Assembly: GCF_000242255.2 (NCBI RefSeq)
Contig: NC_017033.1
Location: 434,001-498,000 of the forward strand
Length of the DNA: 64,000 nt
From: Frateuria aurantia DSM 6220
Lineage (GTDB): Bacteria > Pseudomonadota > Gammaproteobacteria > Xanthomonadales > Rhodanobacteraceae
Direction: 5' to 3'
Of the stretch, positions 11,235 to 20,977 are shown piece after piece (position 1 is the stretch's first letter; every line of letters starts with the position of its first letter). The position numbers were made by a program, and so were the translations under genes. Below the pieces are notes generated by a model. The model was not told the origin of the DNA. It saw only the letters and a program-made list of their open reading frames with translations, and made no database searches.

Positions 11235-12152
11235 TCAGCGCATCAGGGCGCGGACATGAGCCTGAGTGCAGCACGCCAGGCCGGCCAGGTCATAGCCGCC
11301 CTCCAGGCTGGATACCAGCCGGCCCTCCGCATGCGAGTCGGCGAGATCGACCAGCCGCCCGCTGATCCAGGCGAAGTCTTCGCTGCCCAGTTGCAGATGA
11401 GCGGTAGGATCGCCTCGGTAGCCATCGAAGCCGGCCGATACCAGTACCAGCTGGGGCTTGAAACGGAACAGGCGCGGCAGCAGCATGTCCTGCCACAGCT
11501 GCCGGAAGGCGCCGGCGCCGTCGCCGGCCAGCAGACTGCCGTTGACGACGTGGTCATTGCCGTTGAGTGCCTCGTCACCGGTATAGGGAAACAGTGGCGA
11601 CTCCTGGCTGGAGGCAAACATCACCCGTGCGTCGTGCTGGAACATGGCTTGCGAGCCGTTCCCGTGATGGACATCGAAATCGACGATGGCGAGCCGTTTC
11701 AGACCGTGTTCGGCCAAGGCATGGGCCGCACCCACGGCGATGTTGTTGAACAGGCAGAACCCCATCGCCGCATCCGGCATGGCGTGGTGGCCGGGCGGGC
11801 GGATCGCGCAGAAGGCGCGCTTGACCGCGCCATGCATGACGGCATCCACCGCGCCGCAGACGGCACCGGCGGCATGCAGGGCGGCGGAGGCCGAGCCGGC
11901 CCCGATCACGGTATCTTCGGCCAGACTCAACAGCTGCTCGCCGTGCAGCGGCTGCAGGACCTGTTCGATGTGTCGGCGGGTATGGACCCGCTCCAGCTGC
12001 TGGCGGCTGGCCGCAGGGCTGTGGACCCGTTCGAGACCAGCGAACTCCGGTGTCTGCAGCGCCCGCAGCACCGCATGCAAACGGGCCGGCGACTCGGGAT
12101 GAATGCCCGGATCGTGCAGCAGGCAATCCGGAGGAGAGTACAGTCGCAGCAT
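11235..12152 (-). CDS. Histone deacetylase family (AcuC/HdaH-type) protein
   Basis: Zinc-dependent deacetylase fold; bacterial members act on acetylpolyamines, acetoin-related or unknown substrates. 305 residues. Hallmarks are RPPGHHAMPDAAMGFCLFNN (active-site histidine pair), DFDVHHGNGSQAMF (zinc Asp and His) and SAGFDGYRGDP (second zinc Asp), with SLEGGYDL near the end; these match the class II/HDAC-like family. I chose MLRLYSPPDC as the start, leaving 14 nt after the adenosyltransferase stop; a longer frame exists but overlaps that gene. It appears to be in the operon leading into lptD. The substrate cannot be read from sequence. Confidence 0.9.
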   Translation of the reverse strand: MLRLYSPPDCLLHDPGIHPESPARLHAVLRALQTPEFAGLERVHSPAASRQQLERVHTRRHIEQVLQPLHGEQLLSLAEDTVIGAGSASAALHAAGAVCGAVDAVMHGAVKRAFCAIRPPGHHAMPDAAMGFCLFNNIAVGAAHALAEHGLKRLAIVDFDVHHGNGSQAMFQHDARVMFASSQESPLFPYTGDEALNGNDHVVNGSLLAGDGAGAFRQLWQDMLLPRLFRFKPQLVLVSAGFDGYRGDPTAHLQLGSEDFAWISGRLVDLADSHAEGRLVSSLEGGYDLAGLACCTQAHVRALMR

Positions 12153-12166
12153 GTGCGGTTCCGGGC

Positions 12167-12730
12167 TCAGTCGGCCGCGACAGGGGGGCGGGCCTGCCAC
12201 AGTACCTCGCCATGGCCGCTGGCACGGGCCAGCACGCGCGCCATCACGAACAGCAGGTCGGACAGCCGGTTCAGGTATTGCAGCAGGTCCGCACGCAGCG
12301 GTTCACGCTGATGCAGCGTGATCACGCTGCGCTCGCAGCGGCGGCAGATGGTGCGTGCCAGATGGCACTGGGCCGCCGCCATGCCGCCGCCGGGCAGAAT
12401 GAAGTCGCGCAGCGGCGGCAGGTCGGCATTGAGCGCATCCAGCTCGCTTTCCAGTCGCAGGACATCCTGTGACTGGATGATGGCGACCCCGGGCATGCAC
12501 AACTCGCCGCCCAGATTGAACAGATCATGCTGGATACGTTGCAGCGCGGCGCGCAGGTCCCCAGGCAGATCCGGCTGGGCCAGCAGCAGTCCCAGCGCGC
12601 TGTTCAGCTCGTCGGCATCGCCGAAGGCGGCAACCCGGAGATCGTTTTTGGCGACGCGCCGGCCATCGCCCAGACCGGTGCTGCCGTCATCACCGGTACG
12701 CGTGTAGATGCGGCTCAATCGATGGCCCAT
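12167..12730 (-). CDS. pduO: Cob(I)yrinic acid a,c-diamide adenosyltransferase, PduO type
   Basis: Transfers adenosyl from ATP to cob(I)alamin to make the coenzyme form. 187 residues, typical. The N-terminal ATP-binding RTGDDGSTGLGDGRR, the GDADELNSALG helix and the C-terminal PGGGMAAAQCHLARTICRRCER and LNRLSDLLFVMAR helices define the PduO family rather than CobA. No Shine-Dalgarno sequence precedes its ATG, but a 19-codon leader ORF with an excellent site ends 3 nt before it, so translation may be coupled. No cobalamin biosynthesis genes are nearby; the enzyme probably serves scavenged corrinoid. Confidence 0.95.
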   Translation of the reverse strand: MGHRLSRIYTRTGDDGSTGLGDGRRVAKNDLRVAAFGDADELNSALGLLLAQPDLPGDLRAALQRIQHDLFNLGGELCMPGVAIIQSQDVLRLESELDALNADLPPLRDFILPGGGMAAAQCHLARTICRRCERSVITLHQREPLRADLLQYLNRLSDLLFVMARVLARASGHGEVLWQARPPVAAD

Positions 12731-12733
12731 GAT

Positions 12734-12793
12734 TCAGCGCCCGGTGCCGGGGATCATGCCGACACGGCGGCGGGCGAATGCTGTTTCGGCCAT
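12734..12793 (-). CDS. Putative 19-residue leader peptide before the adenosyltransferase gene
   Basis: A short ORF starts at an ATG preceded by AAGGAG at ideal spacing (7 nt) and encodes MAETAFARRRVGMIPGTGR, then TGA. The stop is 3 nt before the adenosyltransferase ATG and in the same reading frame, so a single change or read-through of TGA would fuse the two. The peptide is basic and resembles nothing I recognise. It could be a coupling leader or the old N-terminus of the enzyme after a nonsense mutation. Confidence 0.45.
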   Translation of the reverse strand: MAETAFARRRVGMIPGTGR

Positions 12794-12974
12794 GTGGACT
12801 CCTTGGGGCGGACCGGATGAGAGGGCGGCTCGCCGCAGCCAGGATCGCCCGTGAAAGCCGCACAGTCTACCTCAAGCCGACGGTCGCGGCTTTCCGGCCC
12901 ATTCCGGAGTGGTGTGACGCATGGGCTTGAACCGGACGCCGGTGGCTGCCGATAAGCGGGTATGATTTGCGGCT

Positions 12975-14210
12975 ATGCAAGCACATCCTTTTCAGCAAAC
13001 GGTGTCAGCCGACGCCGAAATCGTGATTGTCGGCGGCGGTCTGGTCGGTGCCAGTCTGGCGATCGCTCTGGATCTGATGGGCCGTCCGGCGGTCCTGGTG
13101 GAAGCCTCGGCGCCGCGACCGGATACCCAGCCCAGTCACGATGATCGCAATCTGGCCTTGTCCAGGACCACGGTCAACGGGTTGCGCCGGCTGGGGGTAT
13201 GGGAGCATGCGGCCGCCTTCGCGGAGCCTATCCGGGAGGTCCATGTCAGTCGGGCCGGGAGTTTCGGCAGTCTGCGGATCGAGGCGCAGCGCGCGGGTGT
13301 CGAAGCTCTGGGCTGGACCCTGCCGGCGCGGGCGCTGGGACGGGCCCTGCTGCAGCGGCTCGAGGCCTGCCGCCAGCTGCGGCGTCAGGCACCAGCCAGA
13401 CTGGTCGCCGCCGCCCCGGTCAGTGGCGGCTGGCGACTGGAGCTGCAGACGGCCGAAGGCCTGCAGACCTGTCTGACGCCTTTGCTGGTCGGGGCCGACG
13501 GTACCGCCTCGATGGTCCGCGATCGGCTCGGCATCGGCGCGATACGCCATGATTACGGCCAGACCTTGTTCGTGGCCACGGTGGCCAGCGAGCGACCGCA
13601 TCAGGGACGGGCCTGGGAACGTTTCCGCGAGACCGGTCCGGTCGCGGTGCTGCCGCTGCCGGATGGCCGCTGCGGTGTGGTCTTGACGGTGCCGGGCGAG
13701 GAGGCCGAGACCCTGGCGGAGCTGGATGACGGTGCTTTTATCCAGCGGGTGCAGGATGACTTCGGCTGGTGGCTGGGGCGGCTGAGTCAGCCGGGACGAC
13801 GCCACGGCTATCCGATTGCCTCCTGTGCGGCAGGTCGCCTGACGGGCGAGCGGGCGGTATTGGTCGGCAATGCCGCCCAGACCGTGCACCCGGTCGGTGC
13901 CCAGGGCTTCAATCTGGGGCTGCGTGACGCGCTGACCTTGGCCGAGATGGTGGGCGAGGCCGCGGATCCGGGCCTGGAATCCTTGCTGCAGGCCTATGCG
14001 CTGCGGCGCGAGTCTGATCGCGCGGCAACCATGCAGTCCAGTGATCGGCTGATCCGGCTGGTCTGCCATGCGCCGGCCTGGACCGGGCCGTTGCATTCGC
14101 TGGGTTTGTTGCTGATAGATCGGCTGGATGGTCTGCATCAGGCCGTGGCCCGTCAAGGCATGGGCTTTCGCCCGGGACTGCCCTTGAGCCAGATGGAGTT
14201 GCGCGAATGA
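12975..14210 (+). CDS. ubiH: UbiH-type FAD-dependent ubiquinone biosynthesis hydroxylase
   Basis: Flavoprotein monooxygenase that hydroxylates the aromatic ring of octaprenyl-phenol intermediates in ubiquinone synthesis. 411 residues. The N-terminal Rossmann motif is GGGLVGASLAIALDLMG (about 18-34), followed in the middle by the NADPH/FAD motif GADGTASMVRDRLG and the C-terminal FAD motif GNAAQTVHPVGAQGFNLGLRD, which matches UbiH/VisC proteins. A TATGAT box ends only 8 nt before the ATG, so a nearly leaderless message is possible. It overlaps the next hydroxylase gene by 4 nt (ATGA), implying coupled translation. Which ring carbon it modifies cannot be fixed by sequence alone; UbiH (C1) is the best guess. 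Confidence 0.85.
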   Translation: MQAHPFQQTVSADAEIVIVGGGLVGASLAIALDLMGRPAVLVEASAPRPDTQPSHDDRNLALSRTTVNGLRRLGVWEHAAAFAEPIREVHVSRAGSFGSLRIEAQRAGVEALGWTLPARALGRALLQRLEACRQLRRQAPARLVAAAPVSGGWRLELQTAEGLQTCLTPLLVGADGTASMVRDRLGIGAIRHDYGQTLFVATVASERPHQGRAWERFRETGPVAVLPLPDGRCGVVLTVPGEEAETLAELDDGAFIQRVQDDFGWWLGRLSQPGRRHGYPIASCAAGRLTGERAVLVGNAAQTVHPVGAQGFNLGLRDALTLAEMVGEAADPGLESLLQAYALRRESDRAATMQSSDRLIRLVCHAPAWTGPLHSLGLLLIDRLDGLHQAVARQGMGFRPGLPLSQMELRE

Positions 14211-15433
14211 GTTCTCACAATTTGACCAGCCTGGCCGGCCGTCGGCGCGGACCGGGCCTTGATGTGGCGGTGGTCGGTGGCGGCATGGGCGGTGCGGCTG
14301 CCGTGCTGGCGCTGGCAAGGCTGGGCCTGAAATGCTGCCTGATCGATCGTGCGGTACCTGAGCCCTGGTCGGTGGATGACGAGGTGGATCTGCGGGTGGT
14401 CGGTCTTGCACCTTCCTCGGTGGCCTTGCTGGACGAGCTGGGGGTCTGGCCGGCGATTCGTGCCGGGCGTACCGGCATTTATCGCAAGATGCATGTCTGG
14501 GACGCGGCCACCGGCGCCAGCATCGATTTTGATGCGGCCAGCCGTGGCGAGGCCGAACTGGGGCGTATCGTCGAAAACCGGCTGGTGCAGTCGGCACTGT
14601 GGCAGGCTCTGGATGCCGCCGGCGTGCGGCGGCTGTGTCCGGCTCGGGTGACCGGGGTGGAACAGCGCGAGGACCGGATCAACCTGCGTCTGGCCGAGCC
14701 GGTGGATGAATCCGGCGATCTGCTGAGTGCGCGACTGGTCGTGGCAGCTGACGGCTCGGACTCGCCGTTGCGGGAGATGGCCGGCATCGACGTGCGGCGA
14801 AGGGATTACGGACAGATTGCGGTGGTCGCCCATGTCCGCACCGAGCGGCCGCATGCCGACACGGCCTGGCAGCGTTTTCTCGGTACCGGTCCGGTGGCCT
14901 TGCTGCCGCTGGCTGACGGTCGCAGCTCCCTGGTCTGGTCACTCCCGGTCGATGAAGCACGTCGGGTGCTGGCCTTGCCGGACGATGCTTTCATGCAGGA
15001 GCTGGGCGTGGCGACTGATTTCCGGCTGGGCCGGATTCTGGATACCACGGAGCGGGCCGGCTTTCCGCTGCGCCTGCAACTGGCCCAGTCCTATGTCGCC
15101 GGGCGGATGGTACTGCTGGGCGATGCGGCGCATACCGTGCATCCGCTGGCCGGCCAGGGAGTCAATCTGGGTCTGCGCGATGTGGTCGAGCTGCGCAATT
15201 GTCTGCAGCAGGGACTGCAGGCCGGTCTGGCGGTGGATACGCCGGAAGTGCTGGCGCGTTACGGCCGTCGCCGGCAAAGCGCGAATACTCTGGATGCCTT
15301 GAGTTTCGACGGTCTGGCCAGGATCTATGGCTGGCAGTCGCTGCCGGCACAGATGTTGCGCGGCCTGGGAATCCGTCTGGTGGATCGGCTGGGGCCGCTG
15401 AAGCGGCGACTGCTGGATCACGCCTCCGGCTGA
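14207..15433 (+). CDS. UbiH/UbiF/VisC family FAD-dependent hydroxylase (UbiI- or UbiF-like)
   Basis: Second ubiquinone-type hydroxylase of the pair, 408 residues. FAD motifs are [34 protein letters not shown] and [21 protein letters not shown]; the last is the classical family signature. It probably hydroxylates C5 or C6 while the first gene handles another ring carbon, giving the set of ring hydroxylations needed under oxygen. The 4-nt overlap shows one operon. The enzyme could instead be broad-specificity, as some proteobacteria use one or two such proteins for all three positions. Confidence 0.85.
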   Translation: MSSHNLTSLAGRRRGPGLDVAVVGGGMGGAAAVLALARLGLKCCLIDRAVPEPWSVDDEVDLRVVGLAPSSVALLDELGVWPAIRAGRTGIYRKMHVWDAATGASIDFDAASRGEAELGRIVENRLVQSALWQALDAAGVRRLCPARVTGVEQREDRINLRLAEPVDESGDLLSARLVVAADGSDSPLREMAGIDVRRRDYGQIAVVAHVRTERPHADTAWQRFLGTGPVALLPLADGRSSLVWSLPVDEARRVLALPDDAFMQELGVATDFRLGRILDTTERAGFPLRLQLAQSYVAGRMVLLGDAAHTVHPLAGQGVNLGLRDVVELRNCLQQGLQAGLAVDTPEVLARYGRRRQSANTLDALSFDGLARIYGWQSLPAQMLRGLGIRLVDRLGPLKRRLLDHASG

Positions 15434-15512
15434 GGCGGGGGACGGTTCGGGCGGGGTGGATCGGCGGTGCTATGCTGTAGCCCCTTTCGCGCCATCCACA
15501 CAGGAGTTCCAT

Positions 15513-16013
15513 ATGTCCCAGGTCACCCTCAAGGGCCAGGCGATCGACGTGTCCGGCCACTTTCCCAAGCCCGGCACCGTCGCGCCGGACTTCAGCCTGA
15601 CCACCGCGGCGCTGGGCGCCGTCACGCTGGAGAGCTTCGCCGGCAAGCGCAAGGTGCTGAACATCTTTCCCAGCATCGATACCCCGACCTGTGCCGCCTC
15701 GGTGCGTCGCTTCAATGAAAAGGCGGCGGCCCTGGCCGATACTGTGGTGCTTTGCATCTCCGCCGATCTGCCGTTTGCCCAGGCCCGTTTCTGCGGTGCC
15801 GAAGGTCTGGACCATGTGACCACCTTGTCGAGTTTCCGCAGCCCCGGCTTTCTGCAGGACTATGGCGTGGCGATCGCTTCCGGTCCCCTGCAGGGTCTTG
15901 CCGCGCGTGCCGTGGTGGTGCTGGATGCGGACAACAAGGTGCTGCATGCCGAACTGGTGGCCGAAATCGCCGACGAGCCGGACTACACGGCCGCGCTGGC
16001 GGTACTGGCCTGA
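15513..16013 (+). CDS. tpx: Thiol peroxidase Tpx (atypical 2-Cys peroxiredoxin)
   Basis: Reduces hydrogen and organic peroxides with thioredoxin as donor, in the cytoplasm or periplasm. 166 residues. The peroxidatic cysteine is in [14 protein letters not shown] (about residue 61) and the resolving cysteine in ARFCGAEGL (about 95), the spacing seen in Tpx. The ATG is set by CAGGAG six nt upstream; a longer in-frame start lacks a site. An extended -10 box (TGCTATGCT) lies about 37 nt before the ATG. The gene stands alone and ends at a terminator shared with gap. Confidence 0.96.
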   Translation: MSQVTLKGQAIDVSGHFPKPGTVAPDFSLTTAALGAVTLESFAGKRKVLNIFPSIDTPTCAASVRRFNEKAAALADTVVLCISADLPFAQARFCGAEGLDHVTTLSSFRSPGFLQDYGVAIASGPLQGLAARAVVVLDADNKVLHAELVAEIADEPDYTAALAVLA

Positions 16014-16064
16014 TGCCCGGTCGCGTCGAGCCCCGGCGGCCGGCGCTGACTCATGCCTGAGTCC

Positions 16065-16092
16065 GACGGGACCGGCTGGCGCCGGTCCCGTC
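16065..16092. terminator. Bidirectional terminator between tpx and gap
   Basis: A perfect 12-bp stem GACGGGACCGGC/GCCGGTCCCGTC with loop TGGC lies between convergent genes; a short TT follows. Confidence 0.7.
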
Positions 16093-16098
16093 CTTGCA

Positions 16099-17112
16099 TC
16101 ATCTGGCGTTGGCCAGTGCGACCGCCATGTCGAGCATTCGGTTGGAAAAACCCCATTCATTGTCGTACCACGACAGGACCTTGACCAGGGTGCCGTCCAT
16201 GACCCGCGTCTGGGTGGCGTCATAGGTCGAAGAATGGGCGTCGTGGTTGAAGTCGATCGAGACCAGAGGCTGGGTGTTGACGGCCAGAATGCCCTTCAGC
16301 GGACCCTCGGCGGCCGTGCGCACCACCTCGTCGATCTCCTCTCGGGTGGTGGCGCGGCTGGCCACGAAGCTGAGGTCGACTACCGAGACATTGATGGTCG
16401 GCACGCGCAGGGCGAAACCATCGAGTTTGCCGTTGAGCTCCGGCAGCACCAGCCCGACCGCGGCGGCGGCGCCGGTCTTGGTCGGGATCTGCGAATGGGT
16501 GGCCGAACGCGCCCGGCGCAGATCCGAATGATAGACGTCGGTCAGCACCTGGTCATTGGTATAGGAGTGCACCGTGGTCATCAGACCATGCACGATGCCG
16601 ATCTTCTCGTGCAGCACCTTGGCCAGCGGCGCCAGACAGTTGGTCGTGCAGGAAGCGTTGGAGATCACTTCGTGAGCGGCGGTCAGCTGGTCGTGGTTGA
16701 CGCCGTAGACGAAGGTGCCATCGACATCCTTGTCACCGGGGGCCGAAATGATCACCTTTTTGGCGCCGGCCTGCAGATGGGCCTTCGCCTTGGCCTTGGA
16801 GGTAAAGAACCCGGTGGATTCCAGCACGATATCAACGCCCAGTTCACCCCAGGGCAGCTTGGCCGGATCACGTTCGGCAAACACCTTGATCCGGTCGCCG
16901 TTGACGATCAGGTCACCCGCATCGACATGCACCTTGCCGGGGAAGCGGCCGTGGGCGGTATCGTACTGGGTCAGGTGCGCATTGGTCTCGGCATTGCCAA
17001 GATCATTGACGGCGACGATCTGGATCTCGTCACCGCGACCGGCTTCATACAGTGCGCGGAGGGTATTGCGGCCGATACGGCCATAACCATTGATGGCAAC
17101 CTTGATAGGCAT
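16099..17112 (-). CDS. gap: Type I glyceraldehyde-3-phosphate dehydrogenase
   Basis: Oxidises and phosphorylates GAP to 1,3-bisphosphoglycerate with NAD+. 337 residues, full length. The Rossmann start is [20 protein letters not shown] at about 33-37 carries the Asp that favours NAD over NADP; the catalytic cysteine is in [13 protein letters not shown] (about 155) with the partner histidine further along. [12 protein letters not shown] is intact at the C-terminus. The ND rather than NE motif points to glycolytic gap rather than erythrose-4-phosphate dehydrogenase. AAGGA precedes the ATG. It is the first of several central-carbon genes clustered here. Confidence 0.97.
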   Translation of the reverse strand: MPIKVAINGYGRIGRNTLRALYEAGRGDEIQIVAVNDLGNAETNAHLTQYDTAHGRFPGKVHVDAGDLIVNGDRIKVFAERDPAKLPWGELGVDIVLESTGFFTSKAKAKAHLQAGAKKVIISAPGDKDVDGTFVYGVNHDQLTAAHEVISNASCTTNCLAPLAKVLHEKIGIVHGLMTTVHSYTNDQVLTDVYHSDLRRARSATHSQIPTKTGAAAAVGLVLPELNGKLDGFALRVPTINVSVVDLSFVASRATTREEIDEVVRTAAEGPLKGILAVNTQPLVSIDFNHDAHSSTYDATQTRVMDGTLVKVLSWYDNEWGFSNRMLDMAVALANAR

Positions 17113-17311
17113 CGGATCTGTCCTTGGGGAGGGAAGGGAACAGCATGAACCTTGGCAGGTCTGCGATTCTAGCCCAAATGCAGGCGTTCGCGAGGGGGCA
17201 GGGGATGGTAGAGTTAGCTACTGTGTAGGCGGCTCGACCCGAGCCGGCATGGCGTCATCCGACAGCTTGCCGGACAGGTCCTGCCACATTCCGCAACCTG
17301 TCTGGATCCGT

Positions 17312-18454
17312 ATGCGCAACAAGCACCGAGACTGGGTGGCCACGGCCATCAACACGATTGAGGCGGACTTCAATCGCTCCGCCGACACGCATCTGATTCC
17401 GGTGGATCTGCCCGGTTATCCCGGCATCCAGGTCTATTTCAAGGATGAGTCCAGCCACCCGACCGGCAGTCTGAAACATCGGCTGGCCCGCTCACTGTTC
17501 CTGTATGCCCTGGCCAATGGCTGGCTGGAGCCGGGCAGGCCCGTGATCGAGGCCTCCAGCGGTTCCACCGCCGTCTCCGAGGCCTATTTCGCACGCCTGC
17601 TCGGACTGCCTTTCGTGGCCGTGGTGCCGCGCTGCACCTCGCCGGAAAAAATCGCCGCGATCGAGTTCTACGGCGGACGCTGCCATCTGGTCGAAGATCC
17701 GGCCGGTCTGCATCAGGCCTCGGTGCGACTGGCGCAGGAGACGGGCGGCCACTTCATGGATCAGTTCACCTACGCCGAACGGGCGACCGATTGGCGGGCC
17801 AACAACAATATCGCTGAATCGATCTATCGCCAGATGGCGCTGGAACCGCATCCGGTGCCGGCCTGGATCGTCTGCAGCGCCGGGACCGGCGGCACGGCGG
17901 CGACGCTGGGCCGCTACGCGCGTTATCGGCAGCATCCGACCGGCATTCTCTGCGTGGATCCCGAGACCTCGGCCTTTTTCGATCATTACTCGCGCAGCCG
18001 CCAGCCAGGTGCCGAACCCGCACTGGCGTGTGCCGGCTCGCGGATCGAAGGCATTGGACGTCCCAAACCGGAGCTCAGCTTCATTCCCAGTTGCATCGAT
18101 CTCATGGTCAAGGTGCCGGACGCGCTCAGCCTGGCGGCGATGCGCCATCTGAGTCGCCAGCTGGGGCGGCGCGTGGGCGGCTCGACGGGCACCAACTTCG
18201 TCGGCGTGCTCCAGGCCGCCCAGTCCATGAAGCAGGCGGGACTGGCCGGCTCCATCGTGTCGATCCTCTGCGATTCCGGCGAACGCTACGCGCACAGTTA
18301 TTATCGTGACGAGTGGTACCAGGTCGAGGGCATCGAGACCCTGCAGGCCGACCAGATCATCGCCGCGGCCGTCCAGGGCGGGGTTTTGCCGGAACTGCCG
18401 CAGGCGGCCTATGCCAGTCTGGATGCGACTCCGGCTTCCACCTTTTCACTCTGA
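17312..18454 (+). CDS. PLP-dependent cysteine synthase family protein (Cds1-type L-cysteine desulfhydrase)
   Basis: Fold-type II PLP enzyme, 380 residues from the ATG chosen here; another in-frame ATG lies 63 nt upstream. The Schiff-base lysine is in HPTGSLKHRLARS; the cofactor-phosphate loop is SAGTGGTAATLGRY; the asparagine loop of true cysteine synthases (SGNTG) reads SSGSTAVSEA instead. This pattern and the EGIGRPKPELSFIP segment fit the Cds1 desulfhydrase branch, which releases H2S from cysteine, better than CysK or CysM. Substrate remains inferred. It is 12 nt upstream of the nuclease gene and likely cotranscribed with it, though the two have no known functional link. Confidence 0.8.
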   Translation: MRNKHRDWVATAINTIEADFNRSADTHLIPVDLPGYPGIQVYFKDESSHPTGSLKHRLARSLFLYALANGWLEPGRPVIEASSGSTAVSEAYFARLLGLPFVAVVPRCTSPEKIAAIEFYGGRCHLVEDPAGLHQASVRLAQETGGHFMDQFTYAERATDWRANNNIAESIYRQMALEPHPVPAWIVCSAGTGGTAATLGRYARYRQHPTGILCVDPETSAFFDHYSRSRQPGAEPALACAGSRIEGIGRPKPELSFIPSCIDLMVKVPDALSLAAMRHLSRQLGRRVGGSTGTNFVGVLQAAQSMKQAGLAGSIVSILCDSGERYAHSYYRDEWYQVEGIETLQADQIIAAAVQGGVLPELPQAAYASLDATPASTFSL

Positions 18455-18466
18455 GAGACTTGTTGC

Positions 18467-19303
18467 ATGCGTCGATCGATCCACCTGTCCGGACTGGCCC
18501 TCGGGGCCGTCTTGAGTCTGGCCGCGCCTCTGGCGATGGCCTGGGGGCCGCTGGGGCACAGCATCGTCGCCGATCTGGCCCAGCGGCAGCTGAGTCCGGA
18601 GGCTTCGGCCGAGGTGCAGCGGCTGCTGGCCCCTGACCATACCCGTCAACTGGCCGATATCGCCAGCTGGCCGGACATGATCCAGGATGATCCGGGCCAG
18701 GCCGGGCTGTGGCAGCAGACCCGGCGACAGCACTACATCAATTTCGGTTCGGCCGACTGCCGCTATGTTCCCGAGCGTGATTGCCGCGGTGGTCAGTGCG
18801 TGGTGGCTGGCCTGCAACACTATGTCGAGGTCTTGTCGGACCGGAAACTGCCGGATGCGCAGCGCCTGCAGGCCCTGAAGTTCGTGGTGCATTTCGTGGG
18901 GGACGAGCACCAACCCCTGCATGACGGCTACCGCGATGACAAGGGCGGCAATGCCTACCAGGTCCAGTTCGATGGCCGTGGCAGCAATCTGCACCGGGTC
19001 TGGGATTCCGGCCTGCTGGGCACCCGGCATCTGGGCTGGCAGGCCTATGCTGACAAGCTGGCCGCCGAGGGACCGCTGGGCGCGCCTGATGTCAACGCCG
19101 CCGGTGTCGAGCGCTATGCCGCCTGGGCCGAGGCATCCTGCCGGATCACCCGTGACCAGGGCGTCTATCCTGCCGGTCATGTCATCGAGGCATCCTATGT
19201 CACCAGCCGCCTGCCGATCGCCGAGCAACAGCTGCGGATCGCCGGCCGGCATCTGGCCGAAGTATTGAACGAAAGTCTGGGGACCGCGGGCGGCAAGCCC
19301 TGA
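18467..19303 (+). CDS. Secreted S1/P1 zinc nuclease
   Basis: Single-strand-specific nuclease and 3'-nucleotidase family with a trinuclear zinc site. A signal peptide (MRRSIHLSGLALGAVLSLAAPLAMA) leaves Trp as the first mature residue, which in this family is itself a zinc ligand through its amino terminus: WGPLGHSIVADLA. Further ligands are visible in ASWPDMI, HYINF, VVHFVGDEHQPLHDG and GNAYQVQFDGRGSNLHRVWD, the full family set. 278 residues, normal. It probably scavenges nucleotides or phosphate from nucleic acid in the periplasm or medium. Confidence 0.93.
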   Translation: MRRSIHLSGLALGAVLSLAAPLAMAWGPLGHSIVADLAQRQLSPEASAEVQRLLAPDHTRQLADIASWPDMIQDDPGQAGLWQQTRRQHYINFGSADCRYVPERDCRGGQCVVAGLQHYVEVLSDRKLPDAQRLQALKFVVHFVGDEHQPLHDGYRDDKGGNAYQVQFDGRGSNLHRVWDSGLLGTRHLGWQAYADKLAAEGPLGAPDVNAAGVERYAAWAEASCRITRDQGVYPAGHVIEASYVTSRLPIAEQQLRIAGRHLAEVLNESLGTAGGKP

Positions 19304-19341
19304 GTCTCGTCATCCATCGTCATCTGCGAGGTTGATCTTCC

Positions 19342-20841
19342 ATGAGCAAGGATACCCGCGACATCTCTTCCCTTCCGACGGTGCAGCTGCGACGCACCCG
19401 GATCGTGGCCACCCTGGGCCCGGCTACCGATACGCCCGGCATGCTGGACCGCATCATCGCCGAGGGTGTCAACGTGGTGCGGCTGAATCTTTCGCATGGT
19501 CAGCCGGACGATCATCGGGCACGGGCCCGCGCGGTGCGCGAGGCCGCGCGTCGGGTCGGCAGCGAAGTCGCCGTGCTGGCCGATCTGCAAGGCCCCAAGA
19601 TCCGCATCGAGCGCTTTGCCCACGGACCGATCGAACTGCGGGAGGGCGCTCCCTTCGTGCTGGACTGTCATCCGGATGCACCGGCGGGCGATCAGCAGCG
19701 GGTGGGCGTCAGTTATCACGATCTGCCTCGTGACGTGGCGGCCGGTGATGTGCTGCTGCTGGATGATGGCCTGGTGGCGCTGACGGTCGAATCGGTCGTC
19801 GGCAGCGAAGTCCGCTGCAGAGTGCTGGTGCCGGGCAAGCTGTCGGATCGCAAGGGGCTGAATCGCCAGGGCGGCGGCTTGTCGGTATCGGCACTTTCCG
19901 ACAAGGATCGTGCGGACATCAAGCTGGCCGCCGAGCTGGAGGCCGACTTCCTGGCAGTCTCGTTCGTGCGCTCCGGCGCCGACATGGACGAGGCGCGACG
20001 CTTGCTGCATGAAGCCGGCGGCAGTGCATGGCTGGTGTCCAAGATCGAACGGGCCGACGCGATTCCGGTACTGGGCGACATCATCGATGCCTCCGATGTG
20101 GTCATGGTCGCGCGCGGGGATCTGGGCGTGGAAATCGGCGATGCCGAGCTGCCGGGTCTGCAGAAGAAGATCATCAGTGAATCGCTCAAGCGCAATCGCG
20201 CGGTGATCACGGCGACCCAGATGCTGCAGTCGATGGTGACCGCGCCGATTCCCACCCGTGCCGAAGTGCTGGATGTGGCCAATGCCGTGATCGACGGTAC
20301 CGATGCGGTGATGCTGTCGCAGGAAACCGCGGCCGGCGATCACCCGGACAAGGCCGTGGCGGCGATGCGGCGGATCTGCCTGGGCGCCGAGCGGCAATTC
20401 GTGCCGCATGACGATTTCGATCGCAGTGGTCACCAGCTGGATCGCACGGATCAGGCGATCGCTCTGGCGGCCGTGGGTCTGGCCACCCGGCTCGAGGTCA
20501 AGGCCATCGTGTCGATGCCCCAGTCCGGCGGCACGGCCCAGTGGCTCTCGCGTTTCCGCACGGCGGTGCCGATCTATGCCTTGTCGCCGTCGGCGGATGC
20601 GAGGAGGCGGATGCTGGTCTTGCGCGATGTGATTCCGGTGGCCTTCGAGGCGCATTCGGATATCCCGGCCGAGGCCGCGCGGGAGGCGATCGGTATCTTG
20701 TTCAAGCAGGGTGTACTGCAGTCCGGAGACCGGTTGATCCTGACCCAGGGCGATCAGACCGGCGTGCTGGGCACCACCAATACCCTCAAGCTGCTGCGGG
20801 TGTCGGCGGAAGGCGGCATCGAAGGCAGCCGCCAGCTGTAA
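19342..20841 (+). CDS. pyk: Pyruvate kinase
   Basis: Converts PEP and ADP to pyruvate and ATP. 499 residues, closer in length to E. coli PykA than PykF. Visible motifs are TRIVATLGPATDTPGML, the substrate-site RLNLSHG, ADLQGPKIRIERF, the catalytic MVARGDLGVEIG, and TATQMLQSMV followed by the C-terminal allosteric domain ending in TNTLKLLRVS. It lies in the carbon-metabolism cluster, 38 nt after the nuclease gene, so read-through from the upstream pair is possible. No obvious terminator follows; the downstream gap holds an imperfect GC-rich repeat. Confidence 0.96.
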   Translation: MSKDTRDISSLPTVQLRRTRIVATLGPATDTPGMLDRIIAEGVNVVRLNLSHGQPDDHRARARAVREAARRVGSEVAVLADLQGPKIRIERFAHGPIELREGAPFVLDCHPDAPAGDQQRVGVSYHDLPRDVAAGDVLLLDDGLVALTVESVVGSEVRCRVLVPGKLSDRKGLNRQGGGLSVSALSDKDRADIKLAAELEADFLAVSFVRSGADMDEARRLLHEAGGSAWLVSKIERADAIPVLGDIIDASDVVMVARGDLGVEIGDAELPGLQKKIISESLKRNRAVITATQMLQSMVTAPIPTRAEVLDVANAVIDGTDAVMLSQETAAGDHPDKAVAAMRRICLGAERQFVPHDDFDRSGHQLDRTDQAIALAAVGLATRLEVKAIVSMPQSGGTAQWLSRFRTAVPIYALSPSADARRRMLVLRDVIPVAFEAHSDIPAEAAREAIGILFKQGVLQSGDRLILTQGDQTGVLGTTNTLKLLRVSAEGGIEGSRQL

Positions 20842-20977
20842 AGCGGCGGCGGCCGGTCCGGTCCCGGCGGGCTGCCGCTCCGTTAAGCCGGCAGTGGGAA
20901 GTTTGTGCCCGGCTCGGGTTACACTGCGGCACCAGAATTGACGGCGCCGGATCGGCGCGACCCCAGCGGAGTGCAGG

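Noticed and set aside
17249-17311. Longer start for the cysteine desulfhydrase-like gene (MASSDSLPDR)
   Set aside because: The added 21 residues are not like the family, and MRNKHRDWVATAI fits the usual start.
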